From contig NDFF03000055.1 of assembly GCA_002150815.3 (NCBI GenBank), forward strand, positions 1 through 64,000: DNA of 64,000 nucleotides, given 5' to 3'. Below are positions 44,637 to 56,477 of the stretch, in pieces. Origin of the DNA: Grammothele lineata. Taxonomy: Eukaryota > Basidiomycota > Agaricomycetes > Polyporales > Polyporaceae. Position 1 is the first letter of the stretch. Every line of letters starts with the position of its first letter. The translations under genes were made by a program, and so were the position numbers. The notes under the pieces are model-generated. The model did not search any database, had not been told where the DNA came from, and worked only from the letters and a program-made list of their open reading frames with translations.

Positions 44637-45997
44637 CTACTTATGATAGCGAAGTCTTGGTGACCATGAGGATGTATGACGTGCTCTCTTGTATTCAGGG
44701 CATGGCTAACACTGGCACAAATGGCTAGTAGCGTCGCCCTTGTCAGTTCAGCGTTGTATGTGATTAGATTCCCTAAGAAATCCACAAATACAATTCAACT
44801 TGTAGAACTCGCTCATATTTACTGCGCATCCACTCCTAAGGAGTCATATCTTGGTAGCTCTAAGGAATTTCTACTCACAGAGATGCAGTTAAAGTAGAGT
44901 GGACAGCTGCAATCGATGACACGCGGTTACATCGACCACATAGACTCAAGCTAAGAGCCCATTACACCGACTTTGCCCCATTTATGACGTGCGAGACATT
45001 GTGAACTGTCATTGTGTGGGGCATCGAAGTGCTCATGTGGTCGGCGTGTGAGCCTTCTGGAACTCAATGTTCTATCATTCCGCGAGAAAGCACACGTGCA
45101 CAGAGACGAGCATCCGTGTTCGAACCAATCTACAGCGTGTACGAAATCGTTAAAAAGTTACCGCATATCGAGTATGTATGTGAGATGCTCGGTATTGACA
45201 CCTCGCTGTATGTACCGCACGTTATACAAACCGATTCTGGCATAGAGACACGCCCTGAACTGAGCTTTTCGCTCGGTATGCGGTATTCGCCATCCAACGT
45301 AGCTAGACTACCAATCCGACTCGTGTTGAAGCACAGCATGTCGAATATGGACATCATGCGGGGCACTCACTGCTAGGCGAACTTCAGACACAAGGTCTGA
45401 TTGTAGAAATGCACTACGGCCGCTTCGTCGGAAGGCCGGTGTAGGCTTGCACTATGAGATCCAGGCCTCTCGGGATTCAAGGCTAAAGTTCAACCGGGCG
45501 AGATCTCGTTCTAATTCTGAGAAGAACCGCAATCTGCCGAGTCGGACAGAGTGTTGAAACAGAGATATCCGGAAGTCGGAGATGTGGCTACGCCTAGGCG
45601 CCGGCTTCAATTAACCCGTGAGAGGCGCACGCATGTTCATGAGCCGAATTTGTACCGTCGCAGTATCCACCATGAGGATAATAGTATCGATACGCAGCGA
45701 GTACCTCTACTGTCAAATTATATCCGATAGCCACAGAATGTGTCACAGCTACGCAAACGGCATCGTTAATGGAGTCTCGACGCTCTCAATGAGTCGCACA
45801 CTCCAAGTACATAATTCTGTAGCAGCATCGGAAGCAGGGCAGACTATCTGGATATCGTCGCCACAATGTCTACCCCTCGGCGACGGTATAAGATATCCAG
45901 CAAGGCATCCTATCACTCATTCGCGCCTGGATATCCCAAATGTCTCCTGACCTACCCGCTTACCACACAGTGTGAGTCGTCCGTACGCAGGGGTACA
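44637..45997. other. intergenic with an unassigned open frame
   Basis: A 120-codon + strand frame at 45014-45376 has no recognisable motif and is partly mirrored by a - strand frame. A GC-richer stretch near 45400-45620 has no repeats that I can see. Confidence 0.4.
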
Positions 45998-47633
45998 ATG
46001 CCAGGCTCATTAACCCACTCCGAAAGTGTTGGAGCGAACTATTGCACTCTAGCGAGTTCCGGTGTGTGAGCTATCCTACCTTTCCGCTTCCAATACTACG
46101 CACCGTACTGACTGGTCCTGGGAAGCATTCCTGCTCTACGACTTCGTGATTACCTTCGACACAGAGATGAACCTATTTTGGTCGCGTAGGCTAGACGGTG
46201 CACATATTGTCTTCTTCGTCAACAGATACTCGGCGCTACTCGCCGCCCTCTACAATCTCATCGCGTTCCTTCCAGGGATGCACGACACGGTCAGTGTTAT
46301 GAGGTTTCCTAGAGGGACGACGCGAACTCACCGTTCTTCTGTCTGCGACACCTCAGAGCTGCACATCCAAAATTAGAATGCTACACGTCTTGTTCATAGC
46401 ACAACTCTTCCCTTCAGCAGGTGAGACTGTCTATTGCCAGTAGGAACGTGACTCATATTTGGTAGTATTCGATGGGATGCGCACGTATGCCATCTCGGGG
46501 AGTAAACTCCTATCGCTTATCGAATTCATACTCGCTATCACACCTGTAGCAATTAATATTGTCAGTACGAGTCGCAATGCTACATCCGATCGATACCACT
46601 CACGCTTGATTTTCTCTAGGTACCGTTCTTCTGGGGATTAGCAGGACGAGAAGTGCTAAACGCCGGGTGCATCGCGGTGTTCAGCGACGGCACAGACGCG
46701 TCTAAGTGGATCTATAAGTTAAGTCGCACGTCTAGCATCTGCAGATATCCGGGGGAACTGACACAGTTCACAGACGTAAGCTTACAGACCATAATGGGCA
46801 GGGCGGTAGGAGACTTACTCGACCGCACCTATAGTCACTATAGCATCAAGGAGCTGCCTAATGGCATCCAACTTCATCCTAACGGTCTGCACATGGTGCC
46901 GACTATATAGTCGAAGCTTGTATAGTCTGAGTAACGTCGTGGAAAGTCGCACCTTCATGCATGTCCTTCTGTGCGACGGTAAGTACTGTAGCCGCGCTTC
47001 CGCGACATGATAATTCGCTCACCTCTCGTGCTTCCAGGGGTCAAATACTTCATGTGCGTCCCGTCGTCAGCCTGGCGTTCCCGTCCCACATTGACCCCTC
47101 TGCGTAGCGTCCTTTGCATCTCGAATGTGTTACACCTAACACTCTCGGTCCTTTCTGTGAGTTAACCCACATTGCATACTCCTCCGCCGTCATCTGGCCT
47201 AAATGCATCACGCGCAGGTCCAAGGGCGCCTCACTGGTGTCAGCAACGTTGGGCTCTTCATCCAGGGGTATGTCCTATCACCTTTCATCTTCCCACGTCT
47301 TCGTGTCACTTATTGCACATCGTATCACCTGAATGTCCTCCACCTAGCATCACCGCAATCATGGTGTCGCGTATGCTTTGCGACTTGCAGAGCGTGAATC
47401 GTAGCGCAGCCAGGGTCGATTCGGGGACATCGGTTGTCCTTGAATGGGCCGTAGGATCGCTCGGGGAACATATTGGGTCTGGTGAGCTGAAGGGTATAAT
47501 GAGCGTCAGGGACATCACATTCGAGGACAACGGCGAGAACTGCTGGGACAGAGATAGTGACTCTGGGTCAAGCCGGAGCTACGAAACAGAGGCCCAATCC
47601 CGTTATTCAAATAGCACAATTGTTGTGGAATAG
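45998..47633 (+). CDS. DUF6533 multi-pass membrane protein, copy 7
   Basis: The start at 45998 gives a leader running into Ala-Asn-Tyr-Cys-Thr-Leu-Ala. The signature exon is near 46130-46290: Tyr-Asp-Phe-Val-Ile-Thr-Phe, Asn-Leu-Phe-Trp-Ser, Val-Asn-Arg-Tyr. Then come Met-Arg-Thr-Tyr-Ala-Ile and a helix near 46475-46560, a Cys-Leu-Met-Ala-Ser..Cys-Thr-Trp-Cys helix near 46850-46910 that ends in a Cys-Asp-Gly donor at 46978, a Leu-His-Leu-Thr-Leu helix near 47130, and the tail opening Met-Val-Ser-Arg-Met-Leu-Cys-Asp-Leu-Gln at 47361, stopping at 47633. It is the most divergent copy, with a Val-Ser-Arg-Met in place of Val-Ser-Arg-Phe. Confidence 0.6.
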
Positions 47634-47762
47634 AGAGATCTAGCATTAGAGTCTTGAAGACGGCTATACACATTGAAAGCCCTGAGTGATCATACAGATA
47701 GCAGGTACATAGCGGCAGTGAAGAGTGAATCGAACAACGACGGAACATGAAGTTCCAGGGCT

Positions 47763-48623
47763 CTAGTCGATGACGCCCAGGTGGTCTTCTTTTATTGTGC
47801 CGATAGCAAACTGGGTGTGGTGCAGAAACACGCGTTAAGCACGACACGAGCTTGGTGCAGACAGAATAGCAGCAAGATGGTCACGTACGATCTCCGTCGC
47901 GTCCACACGCGTTCCGACAATCTTTAGGCGCACGCGTGTGTTCTTTTCGATGACCTACATGTGCGAGCACGTCGGAGGGGGCAGTGATGCGGAGAGACGG
48001 AGACACCGACCTGGTCTTCGGACGCAAAACACGGTGGGTTCGAGTTGGGGTCGAACCGGAGCTCCGGGTGAATGAGCTGCCACCGCGACGTGTCCACGTC
48101 AGCACTGGAGCCGCACGGGAGGTGGACGCGGCCACAGCGGCGCGGAGACGCATGCTCACCTGGTGCGATACGAACACCGTGAGCGGACCCACGTCCGCAA
48201 AGAAACCCATCTGTCCCACACCGAACCGCATGCTCGTGTCCAGCCCGCCCATTGTACACGCACGAGGGGAGAGGAGGGAGGCGCACCTTGTTCACGTTGT
48301 TCACCACGCCGTCCACGACCTGGCCCTTGAAAGGCTTGAAGACGATGGCGCGGTAACGCGTCACAAACTCGGCCTGGCCACTGCCAGACATGACCAGGCC
48401 CTTGCCGATGTCGAGGATGGAGACGACAGCGATGATGTAGCCGAACTCGCCTGAACATGTTCCCTCCACGTCCGAGTAGAGCTTCGATTCGAGGAAATTT
48501 AACATCCGTGGTCCAAAGTAAGACGGATGTAGGTGAATCGTGTGTGAGAGTTCCTTCTGCACGCAAGTCAGGTCAGCTAGAATAGAGAGTTGGCAAAGCA
48601 GGATGAATTACAATGAAGAACAT
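47763..48623 (-). CDS. RPB7: RNA polymerase II subunit RPB7
   Basis: Six exons, 48623-48612, 48556-48287, 48210-48160, 48076-48011, 47954-47889 and 47810-47763, total 513 nt and 170 residues, matching the family's 171. The first exon is only 12 nt (Met-Phe-Phe-Ile). The N-terminal tip domain shows Leu-His-Pro-x-Tyr-Phe-Gly-Pro-Arg and Asp-Val-Glu-Gly-Thr-Cys-Ser-Gly. The OB domain has Phe-Lys-Pro-Phe-Lys-Gly, Met-Gly-Phe-Phe-Ala-Asp-Val-Gly-Pro-Leu, Phe-Asp-Pro-Asn-Ser-Asn-Pro-Pro-Cys and Ile-Val-Gly-Thr-Arg-Val-Asp-Ala-Thr-Glu-Ile. RPB7 pairs with RPB4 to form the stalk of Pol II that contacts nascent RNA. Its start lies about 100 bases from a divergent tRNA gene. Confidence 0.96.
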
Positions 48624-48723
48624 GGTGGAGGAGAAGGACGGGCAACGAGCCTCACAAGACGGACGCTCGCCTTAGAATCATGGACCTACTGATATAGGCT
48701 AAATAAGCATCTCAATTAACAAT

Positions 48724-48797
48724 GGCCGACTAGCTCAGCTGGTTAGAGCGTGGTGCTAATAACGCCAAGGTCGTCGGTTCGATCCCGGCGTTGGCCA
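48724..48797 (+). tRNA. tRNA-Ile (anticodon AAU)
   Basis: A 74-nt cloverleaf including the discriminator base. The acceptor stem pairs GGCCGAC with GTTGGCC (one G-U). The anticodon stem is TGGTG/CGCCA around the loop CTAATAA, giving AAT and so Ile; position 34 A would be edited to inosine. The D arm holds the A box (TAGCTCAGCTGG) and the T arm the B box (GGTTCGATCC). There is no intron. Confidence 0.97.
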
Positions 48798-48817
48798 TCG
48801 TGCAACTCGGATGTTGC

Positions 48818-48821
48818 TTTT
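48818..48821 (+). terminator. Pol III T-run after tRNA-Ile
   Basis: TTTT begins 21 bases after the mature tRNA end, the minimal signal for RNA polymerase III release. Confidence 0.6.
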
Positions 48822-49427
48822 CGCATACTTCGCGTCTTCTTCAGCCACATCATTCATTTTACATTATCTTCCCCTTAGTTTTCAATGAACTTTCGCTCAT
48901 ACATCATGCGGTCCTTGGCAAAGGCATGTAGCCCAGGGAGCATGCCCCACTCACTCGAGTACCTAATAATGGGGCAGGACGAGGAGACACAAACATCAAG
49001 GAAGTCACGAACGAACTGAGAAGGACCAGAATAGGAAAGAGAGTGTACATAGAACAGAACACCACGTCAAAAGCACTATCCGTCAAGGTGCAGCAAACAG
49101 AGGCCGGCACTGGTGGAAGTATTTGGGCTCCAGAGCTCCGCCCTGAGAGGACGGGCTGGTCCGCGAGGGGGAACGCTGTCTGGTTGACTTTAAAGGAATT
49201 CATGATGGGAAAAGGGCCGCCGCGGAGCTGCGCTTCCGAATCCTAGCTTGCCCACAATTTGTGCTTGGGTTCAAACGGTACAAGAGTTTTGAACCACTCC
49301 AGTCTCAGGATCAAGCATAACCTGATGGGTTCCAATCAGTAAAGCACAGCCGTGGCACTAAATCTCTCTCAACAAGATCTACGTTCACATCGCCAACTAC
49401 GAGATGGGCTCGTCTGCACATGGCAGC
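48822..49427. other. intergenic, nothing recognised
   Basis: Gap between the tRNA and the zinc-finger gene's 3' end. Small frames only. Confidence 0.5.
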
Positions 49428-50933
49428 TCATGCTAGTATGCCTCCGCCACCCCTCCCGCGTCCTCTTCCTCTACCAAACCCGCGCATTGCTCCTCCACGG
49501 ATGATTCCTGGGGTTCCCCTATCCGGGATGTTGTCACGAACTGGGTGATCCACTTCCATGGGCGCACCATCAGCTCTCCCCGCGGTCGAATCCGGTCCAC
49601 CACCATTCGCGCGACCGCCACGATTGCGCGCGCCCTGCAGCGGCCCACGCCGCGCGCCACGCCCGAACTGGATCGACGGGGGCACAAGCGAGAGCGCGTC
49701 CATGCTGCCCGCGAGCGCGTCGACGTCCGCGCTGTCGCCCGCGGTCGCCTTCTCCTTGCCCTTTCCCCTGCCCGCTTGCGTCTGCCCGTTCGTCGCCTTC
49801 TCTTTCTCCCGCGCACGCTCCCTCGCCTTCTCCTTCGCGCGCGCCTTCACGCCACCCCTACGGTGCTTCTTCTTGTCGCGCGCAGGAGCGGGCTGCGCGG
49901 AGCCTGACCCCGAGGGCGTCAGTTGTCGCGGAGGTACCTCGATCTTCTCCAGAAGGACCTGATCTTCGTCATCATCGTCATCATCGTCATCCATATCCTC
50001 TGACGCGCCCGTCTCATCTTCTTCAGGAATCCGTTCCATCTCCGTTTCCGCATCTTCCTGGTCATCTTCTACATCATCGTAGTCGCCGTCCGAGTCCGAG
50101 TCGTGATCGTGTGCTGCGTCCGCTCCGCTCTCGCGCGGCCGCCACGGTTTGCGTAGCATGCTCCCGCCTGCACCCCAGCGGTGCAGGATGTGTCCGATGC
50201 CTTTGTTTGTCACTGCGAAGAAGTATTCCTTCGGGTACCCATGCCCCTGAATCAGGTGTAGCCGGCGCGTCTTCGGTGTCGAGAACTTGCGCGGGCACGT
50301 CGCGATATGGCACGCGAACTGCGACCGTGCATCGTCAGTGCTGGGCGCGCGAAGACGGATTGGGGAAAGCACTTACGATCTTCTCTCCACGGTCTTTGCG
50401 TACCGCAGCAAGCGGATCATGGCATTCGGTCTGGTGCTGCGGCATCCGAAAAACGCGTCAGTGCGCCGCCCTAACTCCTCGGCCCCAACGTCCACAGCCC
50501 CGTCCGGCCTGTGCATAACCACCGCACCACCGCATATCTATATACACCAGCCAGGCACATATCTCGAGAATAATGATAACGCGCGACTCACTAGCTCGAG
50601 CAACCACGCGTCGGGGAAGACGCACCCGCACCCGCGCTGCTCACAGACGTGCGCGTGGAACCGCGCGTAGTGCGCCTCCAGCTCGCGCATGCCGACCAAC
50701 GTCGTCGGCCGATGCGGCGGGCAGCACGTCGGTGGAAGCTCGCAGATGAACGGCTTGAGGCCTACGTCGTCTCCGTTCGCCCCGTTCGTTGGGTGGTCGC
50801 CGTTCGAGGCGGTTGGCGGCGGGGTCGCGCTTGTGCGCGCAGCTTTCACAATTGGAGAAGTGGTGTGAGAGGAAGATGGGGATGAGGAGGGATCGTGAGA
50901 GAGGGGCGAGCGGGCGCGTTTGAAGGACGCCAT
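49428..50933 (-). CDS. C2H2 zinc-finger protein, ZNF511-like
   Basis: Three exons, 50933-50592, 50436-50377 and 50318-49428, give 430 residues. A first finger spans the first splice: Cys-x-x-x-Gly-Cys-x-Cys-x-Phe..Leu-Leu-Glu-Leu-His-x-x-x-Cys-His. The second, right at the start of exon 3, is Cys-His-Ile-Ala-Thr-Cys..Phe-Ser-Thr..Arg-Leu-His-Leu-Ile-x-x-His, followed by Tyr-Pro-Lys-Glu-Tyr-Phe-Phe-Ala-Val. That order is typical of the ZNF511 group, found from fungi to animals, whose role is poorly known. The C-terminal 200 residues are an Asp/Glu run, a Lys/Arg/Glu run and an Arg-Gly-rich end resembling an RGG box, suggesting nucleic-acid binding. Confidence 0.75.
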
Positions 50934-51416
50934 GGCTGGAGAGGGCGGGGAGAGAGGCGTGGAGGGCGTGGAGGGAAGAGATCGTCTGCGGGCGCTCGCG
51001 GGGTTCTGACGGCAGTATACGTGATGTCGGCTATCCCGGCCCGGGCGCTGCAACGTACTCGCGAACTTTCCGTTCCGGAGTCCTCAATAGAAGGCGAAAT
51101 GTTCTTTGCGTGTCATTGCTCGCGATATCCCAAAGATATGGTCGTCGTCACAAATGCATGCTTTTACTATCTTCCAATCGTACTTCGTGGAGGAGAACCC
51201 ACACGTCTTTCGAACGCTTGCGCGAACTTGAAGTCGTGCGATGCAACAGAGTTTCATTGAAAGACAGCAATTGGACAAGGCTAGTACAAACGACGAGAGC
51301 AGCAACATAAAAGCAATGGCAACAACATTGAGATAGCAACAGAGTTCATATACGAGGCTACGCAACTCCCATCGATACCACCAACGCCGTTCGAGGACGT
51401 TCCTTTTACTCTTCGG
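50934..51416. other. intergenic between convergent-free neighbours
   Basis: Upstream DNA of the zinc-finger gene and downstream DNA of the kinase-like gene, both on the - strand. No other gene is seen. Confidence 0.5.
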
Positions 51417-52871
51417 CTACTTGTTACCATTGTCTTCCTTCGTACCTTTGTCTGCTCCACCCCTGTCGTCCTTCATCGATTCGAAATCGATAGTCTCCAT
51501 CCAGCGCCTCATATCATCGCATTCTTTGTCGAAGCTCTTGAGCCATTCCACCGCCTGCCGCAGAACTTCGCCCTCCACGAGCGCAGACCAATATAGTTCG
51601 TCCTTCTCCTTGATCGTCTGCAGTGAGGAGAATGCGGATTAAAAAACTAGTCGAGCCACAACAAATGCAGGTGGCACTCACCTGCGCATACACTTCCCGC
51701 CACCGCGCCGCCTCCTCTTGGTTCACAGGCCACCAATTCTCAAAGTCCATGAATCTCGGATCCAGGATCCCATCGTACCGCATCCACGGCGGGTACTCCG
51801 CCGCGAGCACAAGCGGCAACGTCCCGTGATACTCCCAATCGAGGAGCGCCGTCACCTCTCCCTCGTCCGAGACCATGATGTTCCTCTCGTCGAGGTCCGT
51901 GTGCGAGAGAACGATGCGATGGTACTCCGGCTTCTCGAGACGCTTGAGCAGGATCGGGATGCGCTGTTCGAGGTTAAAGAGCGCCTCTTCGGAGCGCTTC
52001 CACGCAGCCATGTTGAACGGGTGCGGAGGGGAGATCACGCTGCGCTTGACGGAGAAGAGGAACAGGATGTAGCTTTTGAGGTCGTTGAAGATGACGGGGT
52101 GGATCGCGTCGGCGGTGATCGCGGGGATGGGCTTCACCTGGCCCTGGTTGGTGACCTCGAGGGATCCGATTTTCTGTGGCACCTCGATCTTGACTGTCTC
52201 GAGAGCGATGTGCGCGAGGTTCTTGACGATCGACTCCTGGGTGGCGGGGGGCACCAATCATCCACTATATCCTGCGTGGAGGCAAAAAGGATACGCACCT
52301 TGACTGCATCAGAAGAGCGCCCGAAGACGTCTATGAGTGGCGAGCCGGGCATCTTCTCCGTGAGCGCGAAGGACCACGGCGGCTCGTCTGCAAGGCGCAC
52401 GAAGTGCATGACGCGCGGGACCGGAATCGGGAATTGCTGAAGCCACCGAAGAAGGTCCATCTCCAGGATGAATCTGTCCCGCTGCATGCTGTTCTCTCCG
52501 TCTAGATCTATCTCTGGGAGCTCCGCAGGCACCTCCGGTACTGGCGGTAGGGGCACCCGCGCGATTTCCACTCGGCCGTCTTCCGTCTCATACTCAAATA
52601 TCTGGGGGTGGGAGAACACAGGTAAATCGGGAGTTCCTAGAGAGGGGAAGGAGGACGATGGTACCATTTTATCCTTTTCTGGCGGAGTGAGTACTCTAGT
52701 CCGCACGACGGGCGAGTTCACGAGTGCCTCGATCGACGGAATCAGGACCTCTTGGACGGCATCGGGGATAGTCCGGCCGATTCTCCAACGCTGGTAGTAC
52801 TTCCGAGGGGGCTCAAACAGCTCGCTCTCGCCGAGGTGGTTCCAAAGGAGGTGGTCATGCCTCCGAGGCAT
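51417..52871 (-). CDS. APH-fold phosphotransferase (kinase-like) protein
   Basis: Three exons, 52871-52299, 52236-51682 and 51617-51417, give 442 residues. The catalytic core is plain in exon 2: Leu-Ser-His-Thr-Asp-Leu-Asp-Glu-Arg-Asn holds the catalytic Asp and Asn (HxDxxxxN), and Leu-Leu-Asp-Trp-Glu carries the metal-binding Asp. In exon 1, Phe-Ala-Leu-Thr-Glu-Lys-Met-Pro-Gly precedes a Leu-Ile-Asp stretch, as in the hinge of APH proteins. A clear P-loop is not seen. The family (aminoglycoside phosphotransferase fold, PF01636) is large in fungi and in most cases has no known substrate; it need not act on antibiotics. The last exon is an alpha-helical tail. Confidence 0.8.
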
Positions 52872-53468
52872 TGCGAAGGGACGACAGGTCGAGGAGGAGA
52901 GGGGAGGGAAGGGAAGGGGAAAGGCGGGGACGAGCAGATCCTAGGCGGGTTATGTAGGGGAGTTCTTCTCAAACCGTCTTAGATTGTCCTTGCCCCACAA
53001 GATACTCGAGGTACCTGGAAGATCGGCAGCTGATATGTTAGCGCGCTGGTTTGAAGCACTTTCCCAGAGAGCACTTGCAAAGTGATTGTTCTACACGAAA
53101 CAATGGCGGGCGGGACGATGGCCTCAAAGCCCTTATGATGCAGATGAAGGTGGTCACTACGGCACAAGTGGCAGCTGGAAGAGGGTCACACAAGTCCTAG
53201 AATCGAGATATCAGCCGTTTCCAGAGAACATACGTAAAGGTGCCACTTCCACACATACCTCGTGGGTACTAGCCTAGTAGCTTGACAGATTCCGCGATGA
53301 TCACCAAAAGAGTACAAGGATATCGAGTGGCAACTCAACAATGCATACCACAGCGAGCTTACGGTTCTGTACAAAGTGATAACAAAGGACGACTAAGTAA
53401 GTTCAATGAAAACACACCGACGTCACTCCCGCGCGTCTAAACTCCAGCCCAGACAAAGTACTCGGCGC
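52872..53468. other. intergenic, nothing recognised
   Basis: Upstream DNA of the kinase-like gene with a purine-rich + strand near 52880-52940, which is the usual pyrimidine-rich leader on the - strand. No gene is seen. Confidence 0.5.
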
Positions 53469-56400
53469 TCAGCCTCTCCACGACGGCACCACCGCCGCCT
53501 GCGCGCTCCCCGTGGGGACTCTCCTCGCCCCGCCCTTGGGCGGTGCCTTCCCCTGCGCGCCCGCACCCGACGTGGCGCCCCGCGTTCGCGTCGTGGGCTT
53601 CGCCGCCGCCCCAGCGGCTTTTTTCGCGTCGCGCGACGATGACGAGGTCGAGGACGCCGACCCCGCGCTCTTGACGCTCTTCGCGCTCCCTCCTCCGCTC
53701 GCGCCCGAGCCCGTCGCAGGCCCGGATAGCTTTGCGCGCTTCACGTTCTCCTTCTCGAGTGCCGCCCCCGCGCGCGTGCGCGGGACGGTTGGCGCGCTCG
53801 TGGGTGTCACCGCTTTGCCTTTGCCCGTGTCCTTTGTGGGTGGGACGGTTGCCTTGCGCGCCGCAGAGGGGGCGGGGGCAGGCTGCCTCGCGCGGAGCGG
53901 TCGCGTATCCCGGCACTCTTCTTCCTCGTCTTCCGCCACGCCCAGCTCCTCCGCGAGACTCCTCACGGGCTCCCGCGGCGGCGGGAGGGCCAGCGCGTGG
54001 GTGGGCGGAGGCTTCGAGATACTCACATCCATCGAGCTCTCACTCTCGTCCATCTCTGTGAGCGCGTCGAGCCGTGGGCCGCTGTCCTCGGGGCTGTCGG
54101 GGGACGCGTTGAGCATAAGGATGCGGCTAAGGGGAGAGGGTTTCGCGGGCGAGTAGGCGTGGATCATGCGCTGCGCGAAGGGTTTCGCCACCGGGAACGG
54201 GCGCGCGGAGGGGGTGCTTGGCACTGGGGGAGGAGGCATGGAGTGGGATGGCGCGCTGGATGAGGAGGCGGAGGAGGACGAGTGGGCGCTCGAAGAGCCA
54301 GCGGAAGAGAGGGGTTCAGGTGTCGCGTCCATACTCTCGTCGTCATCGAAATTTTCAGAGGATGTGGGTATCTCGAGTTTCGGGATGGGTGGCATCGGTG
54401 GAGGAAATGACGACCGTCCGCTCAGTAATGACGGGAAGGATGCAGCTGGAGACGGTGGAGGGAGGACAAAGGCATCCGTGAGCTGTGCAGGAGATGGTGC
54501 AGGAGGAGCAACCATGCTCGTCTTGAACGCGGGTGGAGGTCGAGCGGGAGACGGCGGAACAGCTGATGGTGCCACTGTGTCGGGCAAGACCTCGGTCTCA
54601 AACGATGGCAGGACTTTGCTCTTCACTTTGGGAGTGGGTGCGAGCACACCTAGCCCGGAAGATCGCCGCGAGACGCGAGTCTTTCTAGGACTTGCACCCT
54701 TGACCTTCAACTTTCTAGGAGAGGAGTGTCGTGACTTGCGACGTGTGACCACGAGAGGCCGTATGACTGGCGCCGCAGCAGGATGTTGCGCGGATGTAGA
54801 GGTGCTCTCTGCCGGAGCCGGAGTAGGGGGCAGTTCAGCGAGCATCTGCTCTACCTCCCATGACCGCTTCTCCTCTAAGAGCTTCAGTCGCTCAGCCTGT
54901 AGAGGCATTGATGAGACAGGTAAAAAGAGGCATTCATTGTTCGTACCTCAATAGCAGCCTTTTCCCTGCCGAGCCTGATAGCAGCCTCAGTGAACTTTTG
55001 ACGCTCTTCCTCCAGTTCTTTGAAGCGCGCATCGAGTCGTTCCCTCTCTTCGTCTCGCGCAGGGGCCGTTATGAGGTCGACACTCGTCTCAGCAGTGTGA
55101 CTAGATGCGGATAGTTGTTCTTCTGCGAGCCGATCGAACAGTTCTTGCGTCTGGACGGCGGACGCAGCAGCTTGTTGTTGAGCTTCCTCTAGTTGGCGGA
55201 CATGTGAGAAATCATTGAGCATACATGTGAACTACACTTACCAAGATCCGCGCGCAGCTTGCCGATAACGCCCTGCAACTTCTCGACCTCGTCGCTCTCG
55301 GGTACTGCAGCACGCTTCGTAGTGGAAGCCGTTCCGTTGTGAGAGCAGTTGCAAGGAGGGGAGGCGGAGCGGAGGGAAACCGATTCCCGGAGAGAGCTGA
55401 AAAGCGAGCTGAACGTCTCACCGGCAGTTTCTACCGGACCACCATCGAAGAGAGCAGTAGATGTCAGTAAGGGAGGCTGCTGAAGACGTGAGATCATATA
55501 TACAACATGCTATCGAGGGGCGTACCTCAAGAGTAGGCTCTGCCTGTCCCGCCGTACGAACGGCATGAAGGACGCTCTGCAGCTCATTCGCAGTCGAGAG
55601 CAATAAGCCCCTGAGCGCCCGGTTCTGCTCGAGCAGTTGTGACCGCGCAGACTCTACTTCCTCCAAAGCCACGTCAAGATAGCCAGTGCCCTTCCCGTGA
55701 AGTTGAACTTCCGACGCTTCTACGACATCGAGGTTCGCACAGTAGAGACCTGAGGGCATGGAGCCGATCTTTAGCTGTGAGTCCGTAATTTTGCCCCATC
55801 GCTCAACCATGCGCTCTTTCTCCTTCTCCAACTTCTTGATTTCTGTGTTGTGCGTAGTGCGAAGGGCATGCAGTGTTGTGCGGGTACGTTGCAGCTCGGC
55901 TGTGGTGTGTTTGTGGGCATTCTCGGAGGACTGGAGAGATTTGGTCGCCGCACTATAGTCCACCCCATGATAGAAGATTTGAACATTCAAACGAAAAAGA
56001 CCTATCCAACACACAGCGAGAGTGCTCACGTCATACGCGACTTGTGGAGGTTCATCTCTCGCTCTGCATTTGCTGCCTTGTCGGATTGTGTCTTGTACAT
56101 CGAAGTGAGACGTTCATGGTCGTATGTAAGCGTGCGTAGTTTGGTCGACAGATCCTCTGTTCGGCCCATGTCGTCCTAGAACTTTGTTGAAGGACATTTT
56201 CCGGCTTTCTGGAACTGATGGTACTCACTATACGCTGTCCGAGCATGCTCAATATGCACTTCACCACGCGGTCCACATCTCCCTTGGGTAATCCTTCCAG
56301 AGACAAACCCGTGTCGTGCACAAAGCCGTGAGCAATGAGTTGTGAGTTGACATATTGGAGGCTGGATGTTGACGAGTATGAATCTGTCGACGAGCCTTCG

Positions 56401-56477
56401 ACGAAAGGCGAAGCGAGGTCGGATAGGGATGGTTCCAGTGCCCAGTGCACAAGACGCCTGGGAGTCGCTGCAGGCAT
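53469..56477 (-). CDS. ADIP/SSX2IP-like coiled-coil protein
   Basis: Six exons, 56477-56229, 56175-56030, 55952-55526, 55479-55242, 55188-54947 and 54896-53469, give 909 residues. An N-terminal segment near 40-83 (Leu-Gln-Tyr-Val-Asn-Ser-Gln-Leu..His-Gly-Phe) leads into coiled coils covering about residues 90-240 and 320-430, rich in Glu, Lys, Leu and Gln. The order recalls the Afadin/alpha-actinin-binding domain (PF11559) that in animals belongs to SSX2IP, a centrosome and cell-junction adaptor. The C-terminal 450 residues are a disordered Ser/Pro/Ala region with basic SPRK-like patches, a short Glu-rich stretch and a Lys-rich end. A role at the spindle pole body or in nucleus positioning is only an inference from the animal homologue. 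Confidence 0.65.

Noticed and set aside
51417..52871. APH-fold gene as an antibiotic-resistance determinant
   Set aside because: The fold is very common among fungal proteins with other or unknown substrates; nothing here points to aminoglycosides.
53512..54954. Long + strand frames rich in Ala, Pro and Gly
   Set aside because: They are antisense to the disordered C-terminus of the ADIP-like protein, whose exon chain keeps frame over six exons.
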